DNA from: JBJENW01 sp051880395
GTDB lineage: Bacteria > Bacillota > Clostridia > Lachnospirales > Lachnospiraceae
Direction: 5' to 3'
Length of the DNA stretch: 6,513 bases
NCBI GenBank assembly: GCA_051880395.1
Contig: JBJENW010000348.1
Coordinates: 1 to 6,513, forward strand
Below the pieces are notes generated by a model. The model saw only the letters and a list, made by a program, of their open reading frames with translations, did not search any database and was not told the DNA's origin. The position numbers and the translations under genes are program-made. Below are positions 1 to 6,497 of the stretch, piece after piece. Within the stretch, counting starts at the first letter, position 1; each line of letters starts with the position of its first letter.

Positions 1-1613
1 GTCTCATCCGCACAAATACATTTGCTTCGAATACCGCTCTTCTGTCTTCTGACTGGGATACAGTAGAAACCAATCTCTGTGCCGGCGTAAAGCTTGCCAA
101 AGAAGCTGCAGCCGGAAAAGATGTCTTTATTGCCGGAGACATTGGTCCCATTCCGGACAATTCTCCAAAAAACTCCGAGACCGATACTCTGGCTGAAGAG
201 TACTATCAGATTGCAAAATATTTTGCCGGGCAAGGCATTTCCATACTGACCTTTGAGACATTTCCGGATATGGAGCACATACTTCCTGCCATTAAACGTA
301 TCAAAAAGGAATATTCCCTTTTTATTGTGGTCCAGTTCTGTGTTGACCAATTTGGTTACAGCAATTCCGGATTGAGTGCAAAAAAACTGCTCGAAGATGC
401 CTCCTCTATACCTGAGATTGATGCAATCGGACTAAACTGCGGTGTCGGTCCCGGCCATATGACTCAGATTTATGAAAAAGCAAACCTGAATACAGACAAA
501 TATCTGATTGCACTTCCCAATGCCGGATACCCGAAACGAATCCGAAGCCGACAGATGATCTTTGATGACAATTGCAGCTATTTTGCAGAGAAGATTTCTG
601 ATTTATCTGATTATGGAGTTGACATTCTTGGAGGCTGCTGTGGTACAAACCCTTCATTTATAAAAGCGATTACTACTTCATTAAATATTAACCAGTCTCC
701 GAAAACAAAACATGCTCTTCAACACAGTAAAATCGAAAAATCAAAAAAGAATCTTGGATTTTTCTACAATGAAGATGGTACTTTAAAAGACAAAAAACTA
801 ATCGCCGTGGAGCTTGCCCCGCCAGTCTCTGCCAATGATGAAAAGCTTCTGGAGGCTGCTCATTTTCTTCAAAATGAAGATGTGGACGTTCTGACTTTTC
901 CGGATTCTCCTTCCGGACGCACCCGGATTGACTCTGTACTGATGGCAGAAAAGATCAGACGGGCAACCGGCATGTGTGTAATGCCACATATATGCTGTCG
1001 TGACAAAAATGCAATTGCCATGCGTTCCCTGTTTCTTGGCGCGTATATTAACGATATTCACAATTTTCTGATCATCACCGGAGATCCGATTCCTTCTCTG
1101 GCAAGACAGACCATCAAATCTGTTTTTAACTTTGACTCTGTCGGATTAATGAAGATTGCAAAAGATATGAATGAAGAAGCTTTCGCCGATGCCCCTATGG
1201 CTTACGGTGGTGCAATCAATCAGGGGCGACGTAATCTGGAAATTGAGATAAAAAGAGTAAAACGAAAACTTGAGAACGGAGCTTTATTTTTCCTGACTCA
1301 GCCTGTTTTTTCAAAAGAAGATGCTGACCGCGTCCGCTACATAAAAGAAGAAACCGGCGCAAGGATTCTGTGCGGAATCATGCCGTTAATCAGCCGCAAA
1401 AATGCACTGTTTATGAAAAACGAAATCGCCGGTGTATCTGTTACCGACGAAATCATTGCACGTTATCCTGAAAATGGTTCAAGAGAGGAAGGCGAGGCAG
1501 TTGGTATCAAAATTGCAAGAGAAATCATTGATTATACGAAAGATTTTGCAGATGGATATTATTTTTCATTTCCTTTTAACCGGGTACATCTGTTGAAAGA
1601 AATTATGAAATAG
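1..1613 (+). CDS. yitJ: Bifunctional homocysteine S-methyltransferase / 5,10-methylenetetrahydrofolate reductase (5' partial)
   Basis: Cytoplasmic fusion enzyme. The reductase half makes 5-methyl-tetrahydrofolate from 5,10-methylene-tetrahydrofolate with a flavin, and the N-terminal half transfers a methyl group to homocysteine to give methionine. The frame is open from codon position 3 to a TAG at 1611-1613, giving 536 visible residues. The first ones (LIRTNTF) match the interior of a homocysteine methyltransferase barrel, so the real start lies left of the window. Relatives are about 600-615 residues, so roughly 70 are missing. The zinc-site cysteines are visible in GLNCG (Cys146 of the visible protein, nt 438-440) and GGCCG (Cys212-Cys213, nt 636-641). 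After a Lys/Ser-rich linker (about 226-264) the reductase domain runs to the end, with VELAPP (probable catalytic Glu270), ITGDP (about 358-362) and FFLTQP (Gln433). The ATG at 270 is internal, not a start. A hairpin terminator follows. B. subtilis yitJ is controlled by a SAM riboswitch; any equivalent would lie outside the window. Confidence 0.95.
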   Translation, partial: LIRTNTFASNTALLSSDWDTVETNLCAGVKLAKEAAAGKDVFIAGDIGPIPDNSPKNSETDTLAEEYYQIAKYFAGQGISILTFETFPDMEHILPAIKRIKKEYSLFIVVQFCVDQFGYSNSGLSAKKLLEDASSIPEIDAIGLNCGVGPGHMTQIYEKANLNTDKYLIALPNAGYPKRIRSRQMIFDDNCSYFAEKISDLSDYGVDILGGCCGTNPSFIKAITTSLNINQSPKTKHALQHSKIEKSKKNLGFFYNEDGTLKDKKLIAVELAPPVSANDEKLLEAAHFLQNEDVDVLTFPDSPSGRTRIDSVLMAEKIRRATGMCVMPHICCRDKNAIAMRSLFLGAYINDIHNFLIITGDPIPSLARQTIKSVFNFDSVGLMKIAKDMNEEAFADAPMAYGGAINQGRRNLEIEIKRVKRKLENGALFFLTQPVFSKEDADRVRYIKEETGARILCGIMPLISRKNALFMKNEIAGVSVTDEIIARYPENGSREEGEAVGIKIAREIIDYTKDFADGYYFSFPFNRVHLLKEIMK

Positions 1614-1643
1614 GCAGACAAAGCTACTCTTTCGATCAAAATT

Positions 1644-1709
1644 AATATCTTCCCGCCAGGCAATGAACTGATTTATCCAGTCACGCCAAACGGGAAGATA
1701 TTTTGTTTT
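1644..1709. terminator. Long bidirectional hairpin terminator between convergent genes
   Basis: A perfect 12-bp inverted repeat, AATATCTTCCCG at 1644-1655 and CGGGAAGATATT at 1691-1702, encloses 35 nt. Those 35 nt can fold further: GGC 1659-1661 with GCC 1685-1687, and ACTG 1667-1670 with CAGT 1678-1681, leaving a 7-nt loop. On the plus strand the stem runs into a T-rich tract ending at 1709. On the minus strand the stem is followed by AATTTTGATC. It lies 30 nt after the methyltransferase/reductase stop and about 5 nt after the exporter stop, so it can serve both convergent transcripts. The loop is far longer than in a usual intrinsic terminator. Termination is inferred, not shown. Confidence 0.7.
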
Positions 1710-3522
1710 ATGTTGCAAATCCTGCATACTGTGTCATGTACAAGTCATAGTATTTACCCTTTTTTGAAAGCAGTTCATTATGGTTTCCGCTTTCCACTAT
1801 TTCTCCATGATCCATCACAATGATCCGGTCTGCATTTTGAATCGTAGACAACCTGTGTGCAATGATGATGCTGGTCCGATTCTGCATGACGAACTGCATG
1901 GCATCCTGAACCTCCTTTTCTGTCCGGGTATCTACATTGGAAGTTGCTTCATCCAGTATCAATATTTCCGGATCAGCAACAAAAGCACGCGCTATGGCAA
2001 GGAGCTGGCGTTGTCCCTGACTGATATTCTCACCGGAACCCGTCAGTATTGTATCGTATCCTTGAGGCAGCATCTGAATCATTTCCTTACAGTGGCTCAT
2101 TTCCACTGCTTTTTCAAGCTGTTCTTCATCTGCCTTTTCATTTCCATATTTCAGATTATCCCGTATTGTTCCTCCAAACAAGACGGTATCCTGTAAAACA
2201 ATCGCTACATTATGCCGCAGACTGTCTCTGGATATCTCACGGATATTCTGCCCATTTATCAGTATTTCTCCCTGGTCAATATCATAAAAACGCATCAGAA
2301 GATTTGCTATTGTTGTTTTTCCACTTCCGGTAGCTCCTACAAGAGCTATTTTCTGACCAGGTTTTACAGTCAGATTAAAGTTTCTAATAACCGGACATCC
2401 CGGAACATATGAAAACTGTACATCCCGAAATGTAATACTTGCCTTTTCTCCTGCAAGGTGCTCTCCCGATTTATCTTCATTCTCTTCATCCAGAACGATA
2501 AATACACGCTCTGCGCCTGCAATAGCCGTCTGCAGTTGTCCGAATATCTGGGCCAGCTCATTAATCGGACGGCTAAACTGCTTTGCATAAATGATAAATG
2601 CAGAAATAACTCCCACAGAAATCAATCCATGAATTGCAAAATACCCGCCAAAGGCTGCAATAATAACAAAGCCAATATTTCCGATACAATTCATGATTGG
2701 TCCCATGACGCCACTAAAAGCGTCAGTTTTAATTCCTGCCTTTGTAAGCTCATCAGATGTGCGAATAAAATCTTCTGTTGTCATTTCCTGATGGTTATAC
2801 GCTACAACGGTCCGATAACCGGATATCATTTCTTCCACTGTACCATTTAGCTGACCTAAAAACATCTGCCGTTTCCTCGAAAATTTGCGTACTTTTCCCG
2901 AAAGAACCTTGGTAGCCAAAATGGTAAGAATCACCGTTACAAAACTAAGAAGTGCAAGCTGCCAGCAATACCACAGCATAATCGCAGCAGTTCCCGCAAT
3001 GGTCAAAACCCCCGAAAACATGGAAGGAAGTGATTGCGAAATTGTGGTGGAAATATTCTCCACATCATTGGTCATACGACTCATGACATCTCCATGCGAA
3101 TGAGTGTCAAGGTAAGCAACAGGAAGATCTATGATTTTAGCAAACAGTTCTTCACGCATTTTCTTTACAATACGCTGGCTTAATTTTGCACTAAAAAGTC
3201 CCTGGAGAAGCTGACTGCCACTGTAAAGTAGATAAGCGGCAAGTATAAATATAAGTGTGTTTCCCAAACTTCCTGTCTCTGTTCCCGCAATAATATCAAT
3301 CGCTTTACTCTGAAGACTGGGTGCATAGACACCGCATAATGTACCGAAAATGACAGTTACCAGCATGCAAAAGACCATTCCTTTTTCATAGGTAAAATAA
3401 ACCATAATCCGCTTCAGAGTCAGCCCTGCATTTTGTGCATGCTGAACCTCCACAAATCGTTCCCTTGATCTCATTCCCGGTATATTTCTCAACTCCAGTT
3501 TTTCTTTTTTAGATTCGTCCAA
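1708..3522 (-). CDS. ABC exporter subunit with the catalytically competent ATPase (heterodimer partner 2)
   Basis: Half-transporter that pairs with the upstream gene product to form an ATP-driven exporter in the cytoplasmic membrane; multidrug or lipid-like substrates are the usual guess for this family. Numbering is from the proposed TTG start (604 residues). The transmembrane domain covers about 45-320 with roughly six hydrophobic segments, and the ATPase domain about 360-595. Visible motifs: Walker A GATGSGKT 396-403, Q-loop Gln444, signature ISQGQ 500-504 (divergent from LSGGQ), Walker B ILILD 520-524 followed by catalytic Glu525, and switch His556. The frame stays open to an ATG at 3597, deep inside the upstream gene. 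I prefer TTG at 3522-3520 because AGGTGA lies 5 nt before it and it gives a 14-nt overlap with the upstream stop (TAA 3511-3509). GTG at 3531 is a weaker alternative. It has about 40 extra hydrophilic N-terminal residues before the first membrane segment. Confidence 0.93.
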   Translation of the reverse strand: MDESKKEKLELRNIPGMRSRERFVEVQHAQNAGLTLKRIMVYFTYEKGMVFCMLVTVIFGTLCGVYAPSLQSKAIDIIAGTETGSLGNTLIFILAAYLLYSGSQLLQGLFSAKLSQRIVKKMREELFAKIIDLPVAYLDTHSHGDVMSRMTNDVENISTTISQSLPSMFSGVLTIAGTAAIMLWYCWQLALLSFVTVILTILATKVLSGKVRKFSRKRQMFLGQLNGTVEEMISGYRTVVAYNHQEMTTEDFIRTSDELTKAGIKTDAFSGVMGPIMNCIGNIGFVIIAAFGGYFAIHGLISVGVISAFIIYAKQFSRPINELAQIFGQLQTAIAGAERVFIVLDEENEDKSGEHLAGEKASITFRDVQFSYVPGCPVIRNFNLTVKPGQKIALVGATGSGKTTIANLLMRFYDIDQGEILINGQNIREISRDSLRHNVAIVLQDTVLFGGTIRDNLKYGNEKADEEQLEKAVEMSHCKEMIQMLPQGYDTILTGSGENISQGQRQLLAIARAFVADPEILILDEATSNVDTRTEKEVQDAMQFVMQNRTSIIIAHRLSTIQNADRIIVMDHGEIVESGNHNELLSKKGKYYDLYMTQYAGFAT

Positions 3523-5254
3523 GACTCTCACCTGCCTTTCCGATCTGGGACTGATAAATATCTCTGTAGAGAGGACACATATGAAGCAATTCCTCATGCG
3601 TTCCTGCGGCCTCTATCTGCCCGTCAGACAACACGATGATCCTGTCAGCCTGGCTGACAGATGCAATTCTCTGGGCAACAATAATTTTTGTACTTTCAGG
3701 GTTCGATTTTTTCAAAGCCTGATATAAATTTGCTTCCGTTTTCAGATCAAGAGCGCTGGTGGAATCATCAAAAATCAATATTTCTGCTTTTTTCGCAACG
3801 GCCCTCGCAATAGAAATTCTCTGTTTCTGTCCTCCGGATAAACTCATGCCACGTTCCGCTACCATAGTTTCATATCCTTCAGATGTTGAAGAAATAAAAT
3901 CATCCGCCTGAGCAATGGACGCAGCCGTTTTTATATCTTCTTCGTTCATCCCCGACGCGCCCCATGCAATATTTTCAGCTATAGATTCTATAAACAATTC
4001 ACTCTTTTGCAGCACAATAGCAATCTTTTCCCGCAGATCTTTTTGCCTATATTCCCGCACGTCTATTCCATCTACAAATACAGTTCCTTCCGCAACGTCA
4101 TAAAAACGTGGAATCAAATTTACAAGCGTTGTTTTTCCGCATCCGGTTGCTCCCATAATTGCAACTGTCTCACCCTTATGAATAGTCAGATTAATATTCT
4201 TCAGCACTTTTCGATTTGTCCCAGGATAAGAAAAAGAAACATTGCAAAATTCTACTTCTCCTTTCAGTTTTGTCTCACCATCAAAAGTGCCCTCTTTTAA
4301 TTCAGGTTCACTAAGAAGAATTTCCCTGACACGTTTCCACGATGCAAATCCTCTGGAAATATTCTGAAACAGCATAACAAGCATTAAAATCCCATGAAGA
4401 AGCTGGGTGGTATAAGTAATCGATGCCATAATGATTCCCGGTGTTGTATTGCCGGCATTAACTTCATAAGAGCCTGCCAGTAAAATAACTGCAACAACAA
4501 TATACATCAGTCCGTTTATAACCGGATTCATAAAAGCAAAAATTACAAGTACATGAAGCTGCGTCTTGATCAGTTCATCATTTGCCTTTCCAAAACGTAC
4601 CTTTTCGTATATTTCCCTCACACAGGCTTTAATGATGCGGATGCCCAGCACATCTTCCTGCATAATGCTGTTAATGGTGTCAAGCTCTGCCTGCAGTTTG
4701 GAAAACAAAGGATTCGCTTTGAGAAGACAAAAAATCAGGCATCCCACAATAAATGGAAATGCACAAAGAACGATTATTCCAAACTCCCTGTTCAGCCGAA
4801 ACATAAAAAAAATACTTCCAAACATCAAAAGAGAGGTACGGATCATTCCCCGTACAAACTGCGAAATAAAATTTTGAACCTGTGTAATATCATTGGTTAC
4901 CCTTGTCACAAGGGAGCCGGTTCCCAATCTGTCTATTTGACAAAAAGAAAAATCCATGATTTTCCGGAAACAATCTTTGCGAATTTCATTTCCAATGCTT
5001 TGTCCGGACAAATGCACAAATATATTATTCATGGATCCGCAAAAGCCGCCAAACAGGACAAACCCAATCATCTGGATTCCCAATGTCCATATCAGTTTTA
5101 AATTTCCAACCCTTCCATTATTCAGTCCAAGTACACCATCATCCACTATTCTACTCATGATTCCAGGCTGGATTAAATCCATCATTACCTCACCAACCAT
5201 AAATAATGCAGCTATCATAGCAAAATGCAGATAAGGTTTTACATATTTCCACAT
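3509..5254 (-). CDS. ABC exporter subunit with a degenerate ATPase site (heterodimer partner 1)
   Basis: First gene of the exporter operon, a 581-residue half-transporter. Hydrophobic segments lie near 9-28, 54-76, 137-152, 157-178, 236-262 and 273-297. The ATPase domain is about 333-568. Visible motifs: Walker A GATGCGKT 368-375, Q-loop Gln416, canonical signature LSGGQ 472-476 and Walker B ILIFD 492-496. The next residue is Asp497 where the catalytic Glu is expected, and the switch residue is Gln528 (AQR) instead of His. These two changes mark the non-catalytic half of heterodimeric exporters such as TM287/TM288 or BmrC/BmrD, and they complement the downstream subunit, which keeps Glu and His but has a divergent signature. 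The ATG at 5254-5252 is preceded by GGAG at 5268-5265 with a 10-nt gap, and the MWKYVKPY N-terminus is typical. The substrate cannot be read from sequence. Confidence 0.95.
   Translation of the reverse strand: MWKYVKPYLHFAMIAALFMVGEVMMDLIQPGIMSRIVDDGVLGLNNGRVGNLKLIWTLGIQMIGFVLFGGFCGSMNNIFVHLSGQSIGNEIRKDCFRKIMDFSFCQIDRLGTGSLVTRVTNDITQVQNFISQFVRGMIRTSLLMFGSIFFMFRLNREFGIIVLCAFPFIVGCLIFCLLKANPLFSKLQAELDTINSIMQEDVLGIRIIKACVREIYEKVRFGKANDELIKTQLHVLVIFAFMNPVINGLMYIVVAVILLAGSYEVNAGNTTPGIIMASITYTTQLLHGILMLVMLFQNISRGFASWKRVREILLSEPELKEGTFDGETKLKGEVEFCNVSFSYPGTNRKVLKNINLTIHKGETVAIMGATGCGKTTLVNLIPRFYDVAEGTVFVDGIDVREYRQKDLREKIAIVLQKSELFIESIAENIAWGASGMNEEDIKTAASIAQADDFISSTSEGYETMVAERGMSLSGGQKQRISIARAVAKKAEILIFDDSTSALDLKTEANLYQALKKSNPESTKIIVAQRIASVSQADRIIVLSDGQIEAAGTHEELLHMCPLYRDIYQSQIGKAGESLGRI
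3527..3533 (-). promoter_or_regulatory. Ribosome binding site inside the end of the upstream exporter gene
   Basis: The minus strand reads AGGTGAG here, 4-5 nt before the TTG at 3522-3520. It lies within the last codons of the upstream exporter gene, so ribosomes finishing that gene can restart at once. This site decides the start of the downstream subunit. The GTG at 3531 would have only a weak AAAGG three bases before it. Confidence 0.6.
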
Positions 5255-5264
5255 AGTCTGATTT

Positions 5265-5268
5265 CTCC
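5265..5268 (-). promoter_or_regulatory. Ribosome binding site of the first exporter gene
   Basis: The minus strand reads ACGGAGAAATCAGACTATG, placing GGAG 10 nt before the ATG. The spacing is slightly long, but no better start or site is near. Confidence 0.5.
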
Positions 5269-5291
5269 GTTTTGTTATTCTATATTTTATT

Positions 5292-5299
5292 AGGTACCT
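5292..5299. promoter_or_regulatory. Candidate operator, downstream copy (over the start site)
   Basis: AGGTACCT is a perfect 8-bp palindrome just downstream of the -10 box, over the predicted transcription start. Its centre is 38 bp from the centre of the upstream copy. The paired sites bracket the core promoter, an arrangement typical of operators for small dimeric repressors. Regulator identity is inference only. Confidence 0.55.
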
Positions 5300-5301
5300 T
5301 T

Positions 5302-5330
5302 ATTTTATCTTTTTAACTTGCACTTGTCAA
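5302..5330 (-). promoter_or_regulatory. Sigma-A type promoter of the exporter operon
   Basis: On the minus strand a perfect -35 box TTGACA (5330-5325) is followed after exactly 17 nt by TAAAAT (5307-5302), one mismatch from the TATAAT consensus. Transcription should begin near 5295, giving a leader of about 40 nt before the ATG at 5254. The promoter is strong by consensus, which suggests that control is by repression; the two flanking palindromes fit that. Confidence 0.8.
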
Positions 5331-5338
5331 GGTACCTT
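5329..5338. promoter_or_regulatory. Candidate operator, upstream copy (overlaps -35)
   Basis: AAGGTACCTT is a perfect 10-bp palindrome. It overlaps the first two bases of the -35 box. The same 8-bp core, AGGTACCT, recurs on the other side of the -10 box. Binding of a repressor dimer here would hinder RNA polymerase. The protein is unknown and no regulator gene is visible in the window. Confidence 0.55.
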
Positions 5339-5387
5339 ATATTTTTCTTTTAAACATTTCATACACTTCTCTCTTACGTCCGCTTTT

Positions 5388-5720
5388 GTGTATAACTTTC
5401 CTGCCCTTTTCGTCAGCCACTATTTTTATTTTCTTAATTCGTGGCCGACTCCTAAGCCTTATTCGTCAGCCTCCTTCGTCATTTTCTCGATTCGTGGCTG
5501 ACTTCCCTGCTTTATTTGTCAGCCACATTTTTTATTTCTTACTCTGTGGATGAATCCCCTGCTCTTTTTGTCAGCCACATTTTTTTATTTCTTACTCTGT
5601 GGATGACTCCTACCTACTATCTGGCAGCCTCCTTCTACAATTCCTCAATTCGTGGCTGACTTCCCTGCTCTTTTTTCCAGCTTCCTTCCGCATTTCTCCA
5701 ATCTATGGCTGACTTTCCTA
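5388..5720. repeat. 53-bp tandem array of interleaved inverted 9-bp half-sites (about 6 units)
   Basis: Each unit is GTCAGCCAC, about 20 nt, GTGGCTGAC, then 15 nt. The left half-sites start at 5412, 5465, 5518, 5570, 5623 and 5676, so the period is 53, 53, 52, 53, 53. The right half-sites start at 5441, 5494, 5546, 5599, 5652 and 5705. A decayed right half-site (GTGTATAAC) lies in register at 5388-5396. Half-sites vary slightly: the right ones include GTGGCCGAC and GTGGATGAC, the left ones GTCAGCCTC and GGCAGCCTC. The 15-nt spacers are related (CCTGC then T-rich in several). Two loop subtypes occur: T-rich in units 1, 3 and 4, and CTTC-led in units 2, 5 and 6; units 3 and 4 are almost identical. 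Every right half-site can pair with the left half-site on either side of it. Spacers and loops are pyrimidine-rich on the plus strand. Function is unknown. Confidence 0.9.
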
Positions 5721-5754
5721 AACACCCACAAAAATCACCATAAAATTTACCACA

Positions 5755-5788
5755 AAAAAGGTTCCACCTCGCTGTGCAGAACCTTTTT
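5755..5788. terminator. Bidirectional intrinsic terminator downstream of the V-ATPase operon
   Basis: AAAAAGGTTC at 5755-5764 and GAACCTTTTT at 5779-5788 form a perfect 10-bp stem around 14 nt, with possible extra CAC/GTG pairing inside. On the minus strand the stem runs into six T residues (5759-5754), a classical intrinsic terminator 76 nt after the subunit D stop. On the plus strand a five-T tract is also present. It separates V-ATPase transcription from the repeat array and exporter promoter. Confidence 0.88.
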
Positions 5789-5864
5789 ATAACTTTAACT
5801 CTTTTCTATTACTGTATATATTGTTTTTTACAATTGTCTTCATTAATAATTATTTCTTTTACAA

Positions 5865-6482
5865 TTATTTCCCCTGCATTCTCTTTATCACTTTCAGTCT
5901 TGTGAACTCTTCACGTTCCTTTTCTTCCAATGCATTATTGATGTTGTAGACCAATTGTGTATACATAGGAATGGTGATATTTTTTAATGCATTTGCTCTT
6001 TTCTGAGTCTTTTTGATATTAGCAGCCAGACGATATGCGGAATTTTCCACTTCGGAAAGTTTCACTGTCAGATCTTTCACCTCGCGAAATGCCTCTCTCG
6101 CAATATCGATAGACTCTCTCGTTGTTCCGAAAGAATATGTCAGGTTATTTTGCTTAGCATCATATTTCACATGCGGGATCTCGGTTCCCATTATACTTCT
6201 CGTCTGGATTTTTATAGAATCTTCAATTGGCACCGTAAATGCAAGCTCCTGTACTTTACTGATTCCCATATCAATATTCGCATGCTGCAGACATGCATAT
6301 GCACGGGTAAATGTAGTATCAATCTGCTCCTGTATATCTTTCGCTTCATCAATCAGGCTCATTAATTCTTTCAGAAGAATGTTCCGCTTCTTATCCATCA
6401 GTTCATAACCCTGACGGGCAAGAGCGAGCGAATTCTTCGCCAGCATCAGATTACCTTTTGTCGGGAATTCCCGTGGATCCAT
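5865..6482 (-). CDS. ntpD: V-type ATP synthase/ATPase subunit D
   Basis: Central rotor shaft subunit of the V/A-type rotary ATPase, which couples ATP turnover in the A/B hexamer to ion flow through the membrane ring. It acts on the cytoplasmic face of the membrane. The protein has 205 residues, within the normal 200-230 range. The N-terminal helix has the family pattern PTKGNLMLAKNSLALA (7-22) with a Lys/Arg-rich continuation. The C-terminal helix (about 145-200) has RLAANIKKTQKRANALKN and IPMY, the most conserved part of the family. Both ends look like long coiled coil, as expected for the shaft, with a variable middle (about 75-120). The ATG at 6482-6480 follows GGAGG by 7 nt. In clostridial operons D is commonly the last gene after A and B, which fits the terminator downstream. 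It could transport H+ or Na+; this subunit does not tell. Confidence 0.96.
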   Translation of the reverse strand: MDPREFPTKGNLMLAKNSLALARQGYELMDKKRNILLKELMSLIDEAKDIQEQIDTTFTRAYACLQHANIDMGISKVQELAFTVPIEDSIKIQTRSIMGTEIPHVKYDAKQNNLTYSFGTTRESIDIAREAFREVKDLTVKLSEVENSAYRLAANIKKTQKRANALKNITIPMYTQLVYNINNALEEKEREEFTRLKVIKRMQGK

Positions 6483-6487
6483 ATCGG

Positions 6488-6496
6488 CACCTCCCT
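6488..6496 (-). promoter_or_regulatory. Ribosome binding site of the V-ATPase subunit D gene
   Basis: The minus strand reads AGGGAGGTG, with GGAGG 7 nt before the ATG. It is a near-consensus site that fixes the start. It lies directly after the probable stop of the preceding gene. Confidence 0.8.
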
Positions 6497-6497
6497 G

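Larger units (their letters stand above)
5255..5864. other. 610-bp intergenic region between the exporter operon and the V-ATPase gene
   Basis: This gap contains no convincing protein gene in any frame. From the exporter side it holds the leader and ribosome binding site (5255-5295), the promoter with two palindromes (5292-5338), an unremarkable T-rich stretch (5339-5387), the 53-bp tandem array (5388-5720), a short A/C-rich stretch (5721-5754), a bidirectional terminator (5755-5788), and the AT-rich 3' untranslated region of the subunit D gene (5789-5864). That last part carries two copies of TTTTACAATT, at 5826-5835 and 5857-5866. Confidence 0.8.

Noticed and set aside
406..1061. Minus-strand open frames inside the methyltransferase/reductase gene
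   Set aside because: They are antisense to a strongly conserved coding region, with no family resemblance and no start signals.
270..1613. Methyltransferase/reductase gene starting at the ATG at 270
   Set aside because: The frame is open without a stop back to position 3, and the upstream residues, including RTNTF, match the methyltransferase domain. The ATG is an internal Met.
3523..3597. Longer N-terminus of the second exporter subunit from the ATG at 3597
   Set aside because: It would lie wholly inside the C-terminal coding part of the first subunit, has no clear ribosome binding site, and adds residues not expected in the family.
1780..5234. Several plus-strand open frames of 60-180 codons across the exporter genes
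   Set aside because: They lie opposite two well-supported ABC genes, are rich in Ser/Cys/His/Ile as antisense frames usually are, and show no recognisable domain or ribosome binding site.
5388..5720. CRISPR array
   Set aside because: The conserved parts are two 9-bp half-sites in opposite orientation, not one 23-40 bp direct repeat. The intervening stretches are related to each other rather than unique, and no cas gene is visible.
5826..5866. Two copies of TTTTACAATT as a regulatory repeat or attachment site
   Set aside because: They are ten bases in very AT-rich sequence, the second running into the subunit D stop codon. No integrase or element lies nearby, so chance is the simpler explanation.
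6013..6408. Plus-strand open frames opposite V-ATPase subunit D
   Set aside because: They are antisense shadows of a clear subunit D gene.
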